From: Azadirachta indica
Taxonomy: Eukaryota; Streptophyta; Magnoliopsida; Sapindales; Meliaceae
Reading direction: 5' to 3'
DNA length: 64,000 nucleotides
NCBI GenBank assembly: GCA_022749755.1
Contig: CM040451.1
Span: 11,421,871 to 11,485,870 of the forward strand
The notes beneath the pieces were generated by a model, which saw only the letters and a list, made by a program, of their open reading frames with translations, was not told the origin of the DNA and did not search any database. This document shows, piece after piece, positions 1-13,087 of this stretch. The position numbers and the translations under genes were made by a program. Every line of letters starts with the position of its first letter. Within the stretch, counting starts at the first letter, position 1.

Positions 1-277
1 GCACGAAGTCACATATCATCTACAAAGCTATATTTATTCACGTCTTGTTTTCTCAACTGTCTTACAATTTGTTGAAAAGTTTCCAATGGTTATCTGGAGA
101 ATTTCCATAAATCTTGGAAGAAAGGTTTATGAAGTTTCTTTACTAGTTTAGCTAAAACATAACTAAACCACAAGTTGGATTCTTGCTTGGGAAGCTCTCC
201 TAGAGAGGATATAATGCCATAAAAAACATAAGCAGAAGAGGGGAAGCAGAGAGAGAGAGATTAGATTTCGCACTTAC
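1..277. other. Probable intron of the bL21m gene at the window edge
   Basis: This stretch follows the GT donor (minus strand, 277-276) of the third bL21m exon. It is AT-rich and shows no convincing continuation of the protein, so it is best read as an intron with the final exon(s) off the left edge. A short GA repeat lies at about 249-260. Confidence 0.5.
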
Positions 278-1665
278 ATGTTCCTCAACAACTGCATGAA
301 CAGCAGCATCTGGTAATATGGGCCTACCAATAATTGTTTGAGTTTGTGAACCCAACATGAGAACCTTGCTCAAAATCAACTGCAACAGAAACAATCATGG
401 AGAAAACAACTTAAAATCAATAAATGATAATAAGCAAAGAACATATAATGTTCTATATGTTCTTACTTTTCTTAGGCATATAGACTACACAAGTCATCCA
501 CAAACAACATATTATAACAATGATAACACTCAAGGTAATTTCGAATTATTCTCAATGCAATCATAGCCCCCAAACCAGGTAATGTTTTAAATACAGGTGT
601 CTATACACATTCATTAATTAAAAGCAGGTATGCATGCAACAGCATGGGGATGTACAGAATAAAGAACTGAGAGCTGGTTTAGATATAACCTCAGTTCAAA
701 GTAGGTTAATACATAAACCTATTCTCACACCCCAACTGTACACCACAACATTCTAGTCTCAAGTATCTGCATCCAACTACAGCAATTGCATTCCACCATA
801 AGATTTCATCTAGGTATAAAGAATGCACTTTCAGCTTCACCACTTCAATTTGAATCAATCTTCAACTAGTCGTTTCACTAATCTCAGTCTGAACTTGCAC
901 ACCTAATCATTTGCAAGAGCAAGACATAGAATATTGCAGACTACTTTTTTCTTAGAAAATTGACTTCTTTTTCTCCTTTGCATTACAAATAGCCAGCAAT
1001 AACTTTACAAAATTATGTTTGAATGACAAATATAAACTAATAATAGTATCTTCGCCTTGTATGTACATAAACAAGAAAATCAAACAGCAACCCACCTTGT
1101 CATTCACTTCACAGAACTTCAATCTCTCGGTAAAAATCGAATCCCCATTGCTCACCTTAAACTGATGCGAGCCAATCTACAGCAACGTAAAATAAATAAA
1201 AATAAATTCTTCATAAACATTGAGACATAACAAATTATAACAATAAATATCACAAAACATCACCTGAACAACAGCAAAAACCGGTTCGTATCGTTTAAAA
1301 ACCCTATCCGACTTCTTAAGTGGGCCAACCACTTTATACCCAATCGCCGCCGCCTCGGCTTCCTTCTCTTCCAACGAATACTCTCTCCCCAAATCGGGCA
1401 CCACGTCATCAATCTCCTCCTCGCCGTCCGAACTCTCTTCAGGCGTCTGTTCGCCGTCGCTTACGTTCGACGAGAAATGACGATGGTGGGTCCAGCTGGC
1501 GAACCAAGTGGGTCCGAGCATAGACGAAATGTGCAATTGGGGTTGGCTCGGGGTTAGGGTTTTAAAGGAAATGGGTGTTGAGAGAGGAAGTGGTTGTGGG
1601 GTTTTGATAGAGAGCAGAGCCGTGGCGTGGCGGCTTAGTGCGTGGAGGCACCGTCGATGAGCCAT
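278..1665 (-). CDS. NFD1: Mitochondrial 50S ribosomal protein L21 (bL21m), 3' end missing
   Basis: Structural protein of the large subunit of the mitochondrial ribosome; the Arabidopsis orthologue is NUCLEAR FUSION DEFECTIVE 1. Three exons are visible on the minus strand: 1664 region start ATG at 1665 down to 1264, then 1176-1096, then 379-278. All have GT..AG borders and phase 0 joins, giving 134, 27 and 34 residues. Residues 1-70 are Arg/Ser/Thr-rich with few acidic residues, as expected of a mitochondrial presequence. An acidic linker (about 71-95) follows, then the L21 core beginning at YEPVFAVVQ and continuing IGSHQFKVSNGDSIF, NDKLILSKVLMLG and TIIGRPILPDAAVHAVVEEH. The basic C-terminal tail typical of bL21 is missing because the gene runs off the window. 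Identification is from remembered family sequence and the match is strong. Confidence 0.92.
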
Positions 1666-2282
1666 GTCTTGGTGGCGGTGCTCACGGCGTTTGGGTCACT
1701 AGGGCTTTCGTGCAAAACGCACTGAAGAGATGGGGTTTTTGATTGTTTTGTTGCTACTTCCACTTGCAAGTACACGAGTTTTCGCTCCGGTTTTTTTACT
1801 GTCCCCGCTATTTAGTACTTGGAAATTGTTTTCAATTTTTTTTTTGGTTTTTATAATTTCTGTATTTTTTGGTTACATATTTTTATTATTTTTATTATTT
1901 TAGTTACTACTTTCATTAATATTTCCGATTAATTATATTAATGGAGGTGCCCAAACCTTTTGACGTAATCAAAACAACTTATTCTTTTCTATGCAATTTT
2001 TCATAAATTTATGTAATTAAATTACCTAGGATTCTATTGTTGTTCTTATGTTTGAATAGAATAGACTTTTTATTTTTTAACTTTAGTATTATTATATTTT
2101 AGGAAACACTTTCATTATCTCCTTCTTTGATGCATGTACATTATATATTTTACGTTATCAATGATGGTTTGATGAATTGTTATCAATACAACATTCATAA
2201 GTTTCATCCGATGTAACGAAAGAGTTACCGATGAATGAAGCCATACCAATATATGCATCCACAGACTGAGTATTTGGGAATT
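1666..2282. other. Intergenic: bL21m promoter side and 3' flank of the next minus-strand gene
   Basis: The stretch holds the 5' flank of the bL21m gene (high-coordinate side) and the region downstream of the unrecognised minus-strand gene ending at 2283. It is AT-rich with T-runs. No gene, RNA or repeat of note is seen. Confidence 0.5.
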
Positions 2283-4890
2283 CTAAGAGAGAGATACAAC
2301 AAGGTTGCTAAATAATTTAATTCCTTTCCTGAAAACTAATTTGTCTGATAATGATAAATGCCCTCTATAAAGAGAAGCCAATGAATCCGCCATATCAAGT
2401 TTCCGAGAAGCCTGAATTGCCAATGGTGACTGGTAAGATCAAAGAGTCCACAGAAGATGTTCTCTGAGTTTGATCCTCCAAAGATAATCACTGGCAATCT
2501 TTTTCATATGAATCCTCGTGTCATTACATTCTATTTAGGATTAGTAATAAGCGAAATTAGACCTGCTTTACATCCAATCTCAGGCGTTGGTTGCTTAACG
2601 TATGATGAATTTGGCCGTCTAAACACGTGGGAGGTTCGAACCCTGCAAGCATAGAAAGGGTTAAGGTGAGTGTGATGATGGTCATAAACAGCATTACTTA
2701 CCAACAATTAATTTTAATCACGAGGTTGATGTATTCATCATTCTATAAATCATCTCCTTTTGATGCTGAAAAAGTTATTGTTATACATACTTTCTTGATG
2801 CGTTTATCCACCTGTAAGTAAACTGGATCCTTCCATCTACAGAGCAAAAGAGTTGGCATATTTCTTTCTTGTTCCACAACAAATACGTTTTACGGGCACC
2901 GGAAGATAATAAATTGTTGATAGGGGACTATCATGACACCTACCTTCCATTTCTCAACTGAATCAATTCTGTCGGCGTTTAGAAAACCTATGCAACTCCA
3001 TACAATTTTCTTCTTGAAAGAAATGGGAACGTTGAAACCCATAGCAATCGAGCTGTCTTCCACTGGTGGATGCTGATTAGGAGGTCTCACACCTCCTGTT
3101 GATGCAAACTCCAACTGGTTTTGACAGCTAGGCAAAGCGAATGTCGCTGCAATGATATGAGTGTATATGATCACAAGCTTGTTGATCACTGCTATTCATT
3201 ACAGAACTATTTAATTTATGCATCAAAATATCTGACTACCCAAAGACATAAAAAATAAATATCAGATGCTTTTGTTATCATCATTTATCATGCATAATCA
3301 AAATCATAAGTACAAAGTAGACAATAATGTAAAGAGGTTCTGAACTCATACCTGCATGGAGCCATTCATAATAGCTGCTCATCAGCAACTCAGAATACAA
3401 TCTAAAAGTTTCTTGATCCCCACATGCAAGGCACCCTGTGGATAACTGCAAGGGCTTGTGCATCACTCATCAATACAGGAGGCATCCTGGAATCCTTCTT
3501 TGCAACTGAAAAATATTATAAGGAGTTGTCCTTCACTGCTTACAAAGATTGGTAGCAGCAAGCAGTTCAACCTGGAAAGTCTCCCAGCAGATCTCGTTAG
3601 ATACTTTTGAGTTTAGCATTGATAAGTATCTGAAGTTGCAAGTATATGGTAAAGACTACTAACTTGTTAGCATTCATACTTATCCTAGAAAACAATGAAT
3701 TTTCCTCCACCAGCTTGTTGCTTGCTGAGAAAAAGAGAATATAAAATTACTTTTTAAGCAAATGTGTTGGTTTTGGATCAACTCCAATCCAAAATATTGA
3801 AAGATTCATAAATTTTTAGTTTTGTAGCACGACTAAAGTTTTGTTTCCACCGCATATTTTTAACTCTCCAAAAATTAAAAAATAATTTTTTTAACCTATT
3901 CTGGTCCCATCACCTTACATGAATGGGACCTACTAAGTAGGGCAAAACCTAACTAGAACTTGCAAGGGCAATTATTCAGAATATTTAGCCAATGGCAAAT
4001 TTTAGTTTTGCAGCACAATAAAAGTTCTTTCTTCTACCACTTATTTTAACTCTCCAAAAGTTTAAAAATAAGTTTTTTAATCTATCTTGGTCCCATCATC
4101 ACCTTCTATAAGTGGGGGACCTCAAAATGAAGGAAAAACCTGGCTTGCCAAACCCTCCTAATCCACCCTCAAAAGAAATGGGCAATTATTCACAATATTT
4201 AGACTAGGACTCTAGTCTAACCACTCATAAGTTACTGCTTTTAGTTGGAAGTGACACAAAATGTGTGCAGCATAGTGGCCCCCATTTTAGAACACAAGGA
4301 AAACAGCCTTACAGAAGAATACTTTAGCACTAAAGTGTGTATTCCAAACAGTTTTATGTTCCTTCTGGTCATTTTTTGTACTTTCTTGCTACATACACAG
4401 AATTGGCAATCGCTTGCAGTTATAAATGACATGATGACAGACATATAACGTCCACATAAAATTTATAAAAGCCACAGCTTCTGGAACATTCATGATAGCA
4501 ACAAGATCTGTTTTTCTTTTCCTTTTACCATATCCCATATATACCCCAAGCTCACTTTGCAAAGGGGTTTGTCAAAACAAGATCATTTGAAAAGCTCTAA
4601 TTACCAAGAATCCAGTATCTGATCAGATACATAATAGTAGTTTTGTTTCATTACAAGCTCTTGAATAGGTGAATGGCAACAGAGAATGTGGAGACAAAAG
4701 GTAAGGAATTACCTGATGACAATATGTAGTTGAACTTTCATTGGAGACAGAGGAAACTCTGTTTTGAAGAGAGTTCTACAGCTTGAGATCAGTCACGCTT
4801 CTTAACCTCCACAATCCATCACAAGATGCATGTCAGCAATTTCTCAACCCCATGTTCTTCAATGGAAAAGTTCATGCTTGCCAATGTCAT
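2283..4890 (-). CDS. Unrecognised five-exon gene, 189 residues if complete
   Basis: I do not recognise this protein. Read by eye on the minus strand, five exons chain with consistent phases: 4890-4823 (ends with 2 nt), 3629-3544 (1 + 28 codons + 1), 3435-3352 (2 + 27 codons + 1), 3146-2944 (2 + 67 codons) and 2411-2283 (42 codons + TAG). All introns are GT..AG (1193, 108, 205 and 532 nt); the first donor (GTGATG) is weak. Visible stretches include IEEHGVEKLLTCILYLSML, NEICWETFQVELLAATNL, FRLYSELLMSSYYEWLHA, GGVRPPNQHPPVEDSSIAMG and MADSLASLYRGHLSLSDKL. The protein is helix-rich, without signal peptide or clear membrane segment. The ATG at 4890 directly follows a good acceptor (TTTTTGCTCAG), so upstream exons may exist: the frame is open before it, reading KRREPIFAQ. 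It could be an intact small gene, the 3' part of a larger one, or a recent pseudogene. It lies tandem to, and downstream of, the DUF7865-like gene. Confidence 0.5.
3811..4203. repeat. Diverged direct duplication inside an intron
   Basis: Two copies, about 3811-3988 and 3997-4203, share ordered blocks: TTTTAGTTTTG.AGCAC, TTTTAACTCTCCAAAA, TGGTCCCATCA, GGGACCT and GGGCAATTATTCA.AATATTTAG. The second copy has extra bases near its end. Both lie in the first intron of the unrecognised minus-strand gene. No coding potential or terminal repeats are seen. Confidence 0.75.
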
Positions 4891-5705
4891 CTGAGCAAAA
4901 ATTGGCTCCCTGCGTTTCCCACCTTATACAAAACTTTGCAGAGCATGCAGTGACTTTGCAGCAAATAACTCATTTACTTGTTAAAACGGAATCTCTGCAT
5001 AACTAATTTTCAGTTTCCCAGAAATATAAGAAACGAGTAGATAATCCTTTTAGTATAAAACTACATTAAAAATAATCAAGCAAGATTCACATTTCCCCAT
5101 CATCGCAAGATTCACATTGCCCCATCATCACAACTAAAATAAAATAAGCAATCCATGTTGATTCTGCTCAACTTCCCCATTGCTTATACTAAATATTCAT
5201 GTTCACCAATATTCAAATTTTCACACACTTAACAAATCATTTTTTCAGCATCAAGCTATTTAAAAATCACAAAAGGAACACACCATTTGTTGTTACTCAT
5301 TTTCACATTCAATAAGTAACGGTTGAGCATAATTTCATTACAGTTATATGATTCACAATATTATATTTTCTGCCTTCGAATTCCATAGTCAAAGTTGAAA
5401 CATCAGAACGAAAATAAAAAGAACATAAGCTTTATAATTCATTTCAAAGCAAAGAACTTAAAACAAAAAAAATCACCATTACAGTCAAAATGAAATTCGG
5501 AATAACAAAAAAGGAAGAAGCAGGTAATCAGAATATGTAACACATGTTAGGCCCTTCATCATTCATTTAATTTTATTTTACATGATTGAAGTAAACCCCT
5601 CTTATGTACCAAAAACACACAATTTATCAACAATTCCTACATCACAAACTCCAATTTCATAATATAATTATCAAGTTTTGAAAAGAAAAACAAATTACAC
5701 TAAAA

Positions 5706-6143
5706 TTAATCATACTTTTCTCTCCAAGAATACACAAGAAAGAACACCCACGAGAGAGCCAATACAACATCGCCAACCGTCTTCCTCAACCAATCCCAAG
5801 CCAAATACTCCACCCTCCGCTCAAAGTAAACCCTCCATAACGCCACGAATATGAGCAAAACGACACACCCTTTAGCGAAAAACGATTGAAACTCTCTATC
5901 TTTAACGAAAGAAACCATGAACAGTAACAACCCAATCGCGAACAGAAGCAGACCCGAAAAGGAATCGGATGTCCGGATTAAGATCTGGTCGTGCGGGTTC
6001 GACCCGAGTAGTTTGGTTGCAGTTTCAGCCCCGTGCGTTAACGTGTAGATTTCCTTCATGTGAAACATCATTAGAGCTCCGCTGGTCAAAGCGACCACAG
6101 AGTGGAGAACACAGATCAAGGCAAAAGCTCCAGATGAAGACAT
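5706..6143 (-). CDS. Small plant membrane protein, DUF7865-like (145 residues)
   Basis: Single-exon gene for a 145-residue hydrophobic protein of a conserved plant family of unknown function (I recall it as DUF7865). Four probable membrane helices lie at about residues 5-26, 62-80, 89-106 and 122-138. A charged loop between the first two (about 27-61) contains HGAETATKLLGSNPHDQ. The C-terminus, SWREKYD, is short and charged. The N-terminal MSSSGAFALICVLHS and the SDSFSGLLLFAIG segment match my memory of the family closely. The length equals that of typical family members, and the ATG at 6143 is the only sensible start. A CACGTG motif lies about 265 bases upstream (near 6411). No function should be assigned beyond a membrane location. 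Confidence 0.85.
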   Translation of the reverse strand: MSSSGAFALICVLHSVVALTSGALMMFHMKEIYTLTHGAETATKLLGSNPHDQILIRTSDSFSGLLLFAIGLLLFMVSFVKDREFQSFFAKGCVVLLIFVALWRVYFERRVEYLAWDWLRKTVGDVVLALSWVFFLVYSWREKYD

Positions 6144-8194
6144 TGGCGGGGTGGGTTTTCAATCGGGCGGCGACTAACGACTCGGAGTTGTCGACATGGT
6201 TTCGCCAGAACTGGGCTGCTTTGTGAATATCAAAGGAAGATGATCGAAAAGCAATTCATGTTTTTTAATTTTTATTTTCTAATAAATTATAATTACATAA
6301 TAAGACCAAGATTCTTAATAGTTTTGAAGCTCTGAGATTCGACGTAATAAGATAAGGGTCCAATGGGACCCACGAAAGACAAGGCATTGACAACTTGTCA
6401 TGTTTTTCGACACGTGTCTTTTTAAGCAATGCCGACAGTCTTCCGTTCAATATCGGCATCTTGTTCAGGTGTGAAATTTTTAGTTTTAATTTAAACTGCA
6501 TATGATAAGTCAAAATTAATTTGATAAAAAAATCTCATATTCATTTTAAAATTAAAATTTTGACTTGTAGGAAATTGTTGTAGCAAATAGAATAAGGTAA
6601 TAACATCAAACAAGAAGAATATAATAAAGAAACACTTTTCTATCTATTGTAACGATTCTCACAATATTTCAAAAAAAAAAAAGTTTTTAAGTTGCCAAGA
6701 GAATAAAGTTCACATTTTTTTCACAAGTTTGATATGTAATCCTGCTTGATTTTGGACGCACGAGGGTGAACGTAAGAATTAAAGATATTTATGAGTAAAA
6801 ATATAAAAAAAAAAATTAAATCGAAAATTATATGGATCATTAGATTTTATAATTGAAATAGTTTAGAAAACGAGAAAATCAATAATATTACAGACTTACA
6901 GTTGTGAATAGAGTGGAGTATACGTGTGAATGAAAAAAAGTGAACAATAACTTAATTAATACATCTTGCTTTTATTTCAATTAAAGCTTTATACTTGGTG
7001 CAAAAAATATCACAAGAAAGAAAGGACATTCGGTGGGTATTAGTTGTGTCAATTTCTATCATAATTAAGTATAATTTTTCTCAATCACTGTTCCTTTCAT
7101 AATTATGCCTGTTTGTAGGCATTTTCGTTTGTGACTAAATTTTAACAACAAAACGAACAACAGTTTTTAGTTTTTGTGTTTTTCATTAAGGGAAGGAATT
7201 AAAATTTTCTTTCTTTGCTATATTCTTGGACCTTGAAGACTTTTAACTAATGACGAGGCTTGCACCATAAGCATACATAGCTCTATGGTCATCAACTTTA
7301 TTAAGATGATGAAATAGACTTAAACTAAACTAAACTGAAATTTAATTTAAATATTTAATCATGTCATCAATATATGGATATATCGTTTATTATAAAATGA
7401 GCAATGAAAGTGAAACACTAAAGAAGAATTCTAGTTTTGAGTGAGGTATTCTTTGGCTCACATTTAGAGTTGCACTATCACACGTTTGATATGTCTCTGA
7501 ATTGTGAGTTCAGCTGGGGCATATATGTCTGCGGATTTTATGGAACAATAATGCTTCCAGGATTCAAATTATTAATATCATGCTTTCACATGAACATGAT
7601 ATGCGGCATTTTTATCATGTGGGGAGTTTGATCAGGTAGTCGGTCGTAGCCAATTCAATGCCACTGGCGTGATGCTTATTTTGGGACTGGCATTCGGAAT
7701 CAGTTGCCCCCTTTGCAGGGGAAGCTTTTTATTATATGTTTGTACCTGCACAATATGTTCTTCGAATCAAGATAACTTAATGCAAGCACAGAGCTTTCAA
7801 AATCATCAACCAAGAACAAAGGCAACATACTGGAAATCTGTAAAACGCATTGGAGTTTATTAATTTTTTGTGGAAGAAGAGGTATCCTTGTAACTATTGA
7901 ACAATTGAGTTCTGATACATTGTTTGCTGCTATGATAATGGGAAACAACAAAATGGGTTACACATCTAAGCAATTTGATGGCAACCCACATTATAATTAT
8001 TGAAAATTATAAGATATATATACAACAAAAAAATGATTACAAATAGATGATTCAAAAGTAGAAAAGGGAAAAAATGAGAGATTTCAGTCTGTGGATATGA
8101 AACTACAACACTCATCTTGCACAAATCTTCTGGCCCCGTGATGGATTTTTGAAAGGGTAGGAGAAAGAATAATATTTCTTCGCTGAACAAAATT
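6144..8194. other. Intergenic: promoter of DUF7865-like gene and 3' flank of MUCI70-like gene
   Basis: About 2 kb of AT-rich DNA lies between two minus-strand genes. The left part is the promoter side of the small membrane protein gene, with a CACGTG-containing motif near 6410-6416. The right 200-250 bases are the likely 3' UTR of the MUCI70-like gene. Short open frames at 7437-7631 and 7669-7863 (+) have no recognisable similarity or splice support. Nothing else is seen. Confidence 0.5.
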
Positions 8195-11100
8195 TTAATT
8201 TGAATCAATGTCCTTCTCACCATTAGCAGCTCTGCGATGACGCCTAGATCCAGACCTCCTGTTTCCTCGCCTTGTTGAGACCTTCCTTGTAGTTGTAGGA
8301 ACACTTACAACTCTTTCGTGCGAAAGTTTCCTTGGTAAGTCACTATCCAAAGCGGGTGGTGGTGGAGTCTCAACAGCAAGAGGAATGGGTGGAGGAAGGA
8401 TATGATCTCTATGGTATTTCTGCAGGTAGCCAAAGGGAGAAAATGAAATGAAAAGCTAGAAAACAATAAACACATGCAAAAGGGGGATAGAGACACAGAA
8501 AATTTGTTGAATTTTCCAGAGACCCTCTGATAAATGTGTATTTCAGTTAAAAGAACAAACATAAATCCATAATAAAATCACCTGAACTACAAAATTCCGC
8601 CTTTCACAATCCAAGAACATATTGACTGTCCAATTTGTCTTTGCCCTAATCTTATCCCTCACAGTCGAAAAACTGATTTGATCCCTGGATGTAAAACGGT
8701 CAACTTCATTGAACCAAAGACAGACAAGCAGGTTGCTGATAGGAACATGCTCCCTTATTATCACGCATCCTTCAGGAACATCTACACAGTCAACAACAAT
8801 AAGAAACCATCATCAAAGGCAAAACAAATTGTAACAGAGGCAAAGTGAAGGAGAGCAAGGATCCTGCACCTACCACTTGTAATAGGAAGCTTAGCCACAG
8901 AATATGGGGTCAAACCTTCATTTTTATAAAACTCAATCTGAAAGTCAATGGAAGCATTATCATACTTTTTAGCCGCTTTATTTGCCTCAGCTTCTGTGAA
9001 GACATCAAATCGTTTATAATGTCTAGAGATTGCAAAAGTAGCATTTCTTCTCCACAAGTGCCTAAAGAAAGCACGGAAAAGGAAAAACGATGAGAAACAA
9101 TCAAACTTCTTCTGAAAGGATGAAGTTAAAAAAATAAATAAATGTAGTGCTTCATCCTGCAACAGATGCTTGCATGAAAACGATGTCTCAACCCTATCTG
9201 CAAAGAATCAATCTCTGATTAAGACATGCATAAGCAGAAGAGTTGAGAAAATTTAAAGCAATGCAGCAACCAACATTGTGCTAATTGATGTATTGTATAT
9301 TGCAACACTACCCAATTCCTTTTCCCATACAAAACAAAAGAAAACCAGAATAAACAAACATAATAAATTTATATGAATAAAGCCAAAAGATTATAAATTT
9401 CCAGGCTGAGTAAATAGCACTACATCAGCACCTGCTATTAAATATTTAAAGAGTATTCCTGCATGCTGAGATAGTGGTCTGTCACAAAGCTATTTCCATG
9501 GAATATAAGGAAGCAGATAGAAAGAACTTCGTGAAGAAGATATCATCATAGTAGGAATGGCGCACTTGAGATAGAACACAAGCCTCAATCCTATTAAATC
9601 TACTAGTTGCCTTTGATGACAGATATGATAAGTGACCCAAAGGAAGCCATATAGATATATGACTCGTGAATTTTTCAGGTTGCCAATTTTTTTAAAGTAT
9701 GAACGCCACATCTATCATCCTTAACTAGGAAAAGAAGCAAATCAAGTATCCAGCCAAGAATACCTATATTACCCTCGCTAAAAATTTGAAGATAGTCTCC
9801 CTTTAGTTATTTATATCTATCACAGGATGTCTTCATCTGAGTTCTGTTAAAAAAAATGTCCTGAGGAGATTCTATCCAGTATTCTAGTAAGAAGAGTATA
9901 ATGAAAAAATAATCAAAAGCAGCAACCCCAACACTCTGCAAAGTTAACAAGAGAAGGCAACAAGACTCTGTAAAGGTGTTTTTTGCAATATTGAAATGAG
10001 TTATGCGCATTTGCAAGGCTGAAATGAGATAGGTTCACTAATTTATCCTATTATTTTAGTAATAGAAAAAGTGATGCTCAGGAACATAAATGTTGCCAAC
10101 AAATTAAACATTCAAAAGGAAGATAGGTAATCCAAGAATAGAAAATAAAACGAAAAAGGTAAAGAGATTGAGCTGAAAACAAGCAGGGACTGAACTATAC
10201 AGTCTGGCAACTACACCTGCTTGAGAACATGAGTTATTATCAATTCCCAAAGCAAGAGTAACTGTATGTTTTTTTTTTTTCAATCATACATACCTGCAGT
10301 ACCCAAACTCATGAGTAATAGCATATGAAAACCTTGAAATTCACTGGACAAACAATATGTGCAGAAGTTTACACTAGGCCCAAAAATTTGGCCAAACCAA
10401 TATAGGAGACAATAACCATATATCATATCAAGGTTTAAACCTAGATATCATGAATTTTCTCTGACCTCTGCTTTTGAAACTCAGAATATAGTTTAAAAAT
10501 AGAAAACAAAAATCTGTAGTACCTTTCAAGAATTTGATATGGATCCACCACGAGTTCAAGTTTCCCGTCAATCCATAAAGAAAAGCGGGCATTGGGGAAC
10601 AACCTATGCGATAGAAGCTTTGGAATCTGAGATAGGTAAAACCTGAGTCAAAAGGAATATCAAAGCAAGACAGCCTTTGGGCACAAAGGCCTGTGAATCC
10701 TAATTCATATGATGGGACAGAGTAATGCCAATTCTAAAGTTAAAATTTTACTTGAAAAAGAAAGCTATAAACTCTACCATGCCAAATACTAGACAGCCAC
10801 TTAGCCAAACTCAGATCTTAAATAAAGAAAAGAGAAGGCAAGCCAAATTTAACACACTACCTTTCCAGTCCGCCTTGCATCAGGATAAGGTGGATTATGG
10901 ATAACAACAATTCTCCATATCCCTACTTTCTTGTTGCTATCCAAACCACTATTAGCTTTCAAATAAGTTTCTGTTTCTTCATCAACAAACATAAAGAAAC
11001 ATACAGTCTTCCTGGAATATTCACTGATATTACTTGGCTGGTTTATGTCATCAAAAGCCCCTGGTAAAGAATATAATCATTTAATGAGCAAATCACCAGC

Positions 11101-13087
11101 TTAAACATAGGAAATAGTCAGCTAAAGCTCTACAGCATTACCAAAAATTGCAGATACAACAACAACTCCACGGCATTGCTCCATCTCAAGAATATCCTCT
11201 TCATCAAGGTCATATCCTGTCCCACGGCCAGGTTTACCTTTGACAAACCTGAACGATACACAACATGCATCCATAAGGATAAACAACAAACTCATATGAT
11301 TACAGGGTCAGGAGAAAATCCAGTAGAATGTGTTAATAGCATGGATATGTAAAATAATAGTAATAATAAAGATACATAATGTAATATTTCAAAGGAAACA
11401 GCCATCAATACTTATGATTAAACATACAAAAAAGAACAAGGAAAATCATACCCGCAGTGCACACTCATTGACCCTCTTATATCATAAGAATCACTTCTTT
11501 GTCCCAAAGTAGGATACCCACCAAAGTCTGAGCCTCCAAATTCTGTCTGTCTATTCAATACTGGCTCAGTGATGTAAGTTAAATTCTTAACTACTGGAGA
11601 AAATGAGGGAACCTTCGGCATTAAGGCTATGGCTTCTTCCAAAGGAAGGTAACATACAGGACAAGCTGAAAAATGAAAAAGCAAAAAAAACCTCAGCAAC
11701 ATCATTGACATCAAAGAATTTAAAGTATCTCCTGGCTCCTGAATGATCCTACCATCATGGAAAATACACGGACTATTTTGAATTTATGCACAAATGTCCA
11801 TGTGGCAATGATAAATATCAAAGCCGAAGAGAAAAAGAGAGAGTATTGAACAGGTCATCTAAAGAGCATTTTAAAACAAAAAATATGATAGAAACTTACG
11901 CCTTGGTCCAGTTCTTTTTTTATCTGCTGGTGGGGGAGGTAAAGTGAAACTATTACATGGATGCCCTGGAGGAAGAGTGTATCCAAGAAAATATGAAGGA
12001 GGAGGAGGGGGAAAAACTATAATATGTCCCACAGTGTCCGCTATAGAATTTTGATGCTCCATAACATAGGCAGAAGTTTCATTGCGTATTTTTTTTATTT
12101 GCTCTCTGTATATAGGTGAAGATTCAGAATAGTTTATAGACAAGCTATCGTTGAGTCTTATGTCCGGGACTTGGTCACCTTCCTGTGAATCTTCACCTGA
12201 AAACATGCCAAAAGTATGCATTATTTGCCTGACTAGAACAAAGTTGCAAGCATTGATATCCAAAGCAAGAATACAACATAAAAGCTTCAGTAAATAAGGA
12301 ACTCAGTTGAAGGCATACTAAGCAGGTAGGGCAATTAGTCTCAGAATTAATTGCTTGCAATACTAAAATGAATATCTCGAAATTTCAGCATTGTAAACTG
12401 TAATGAGTTAATCAACCACAAGGGAAGGAATAAACATCAAAGATTCCAAGCAGAATTTGGAGTCGTTACAAAAAATTTTTAAAGCATGTATCCTAGCAAT
12501 GATACCCAATGAAAAGGTATCAAGCTAAGCACTAATATCTCATTGATAACAGCAAAGCACAAATAAAGCCCACATAGAATCACAGTTGCCATTTACCTCG
12601 TCCAAATGTCCAATACAAGATAATTAAGCATCCATTGTACTTCCAAATCTAAACATGGCCATAAAAAATCATAGTCCTAATTCAAACACCACAACACCTC
12701 AATTCAAACCAACTAAAAACGCAAATTAAACATACTTTTCCAAGTGCCCCTCATCAAAAACTTCAACTGAAAGAACATCTAAGCATTACTATCCTTCAAT
12801 TATCAAGATTTAAACAGCCCTGCCTTCAGAGAAAGCAACAAACCTTTCCCAACGTATAAGACCCAAATGAAAACCGCGGCGGAGATGACACAAAGGAGCA
12901 ACATTCCAACCTTCTTGCGCCCAGCAAATTTGCAGATCCAGTGCACCAATCGCTCCTTCTCTTTGAACATCTTAGAAGGCTTACCACGCGGCAGCGTTTG
13001 TTGAATAGGCAACAAAACTCCGCCGTTTTGTAGATGTTGTTTATCCAAAGACCCATAACTACCAGAACGAATACCCAAGCCAGTCAT
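8195..13087 (-). CDS. MUCI70: Probable hexosyltransferase MUCI70-like (DUF616), 592 residues
   Basis: DUF616 protein, closest in my memory to Arabidopsis MUCI70 (At1g28240), a Golgi glycosyltransferase needed for pectin in seed mucilage. Nine minus-strand exons join in frame: 13087-12844, 12196-11900, 11665-11452, 11248-11142, 11060-10861, 10626-10523, 9061-8874, 8781-8582 and 8419-8195. Together they make 1779 nt, or 592 residues plus TAA. The N-terminus is cytosolic and basic, followed by one membrane anchor (about 59-78, GMLLLCVISAAVFIWVLYVG), fitting a type II Golgi protein. A Pro-rich stem with CPVCYLP follows, then the DUF616 region from about residue 240 to 520, with KPGRGTGYDLDEEDI, MEQCRGVVVVSAIFGAFDD, FPNARFSLWIDGKLELVVDP and HLWRRNATFAISRHYKR. 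A Pro-rich, then Arg-rich tail ends the protein. The paralogue TOD1 shares the domain, but length and tail favour MUCI70. The largest intron is 10522-9062. Confidence 0.9.

Noticed and set aside
2620..2660. GGTTCGAACCC resembling a tRNA B box, possibly a SINE
   Set aside because: No A box at the right spacing and no poly(A) or target duplication seen.
7437..7863. Two open frames (+) suggesting a small hydrophobic protein
   Set aside because: No family resemblance and no consistent splice joins; composition fits chance.
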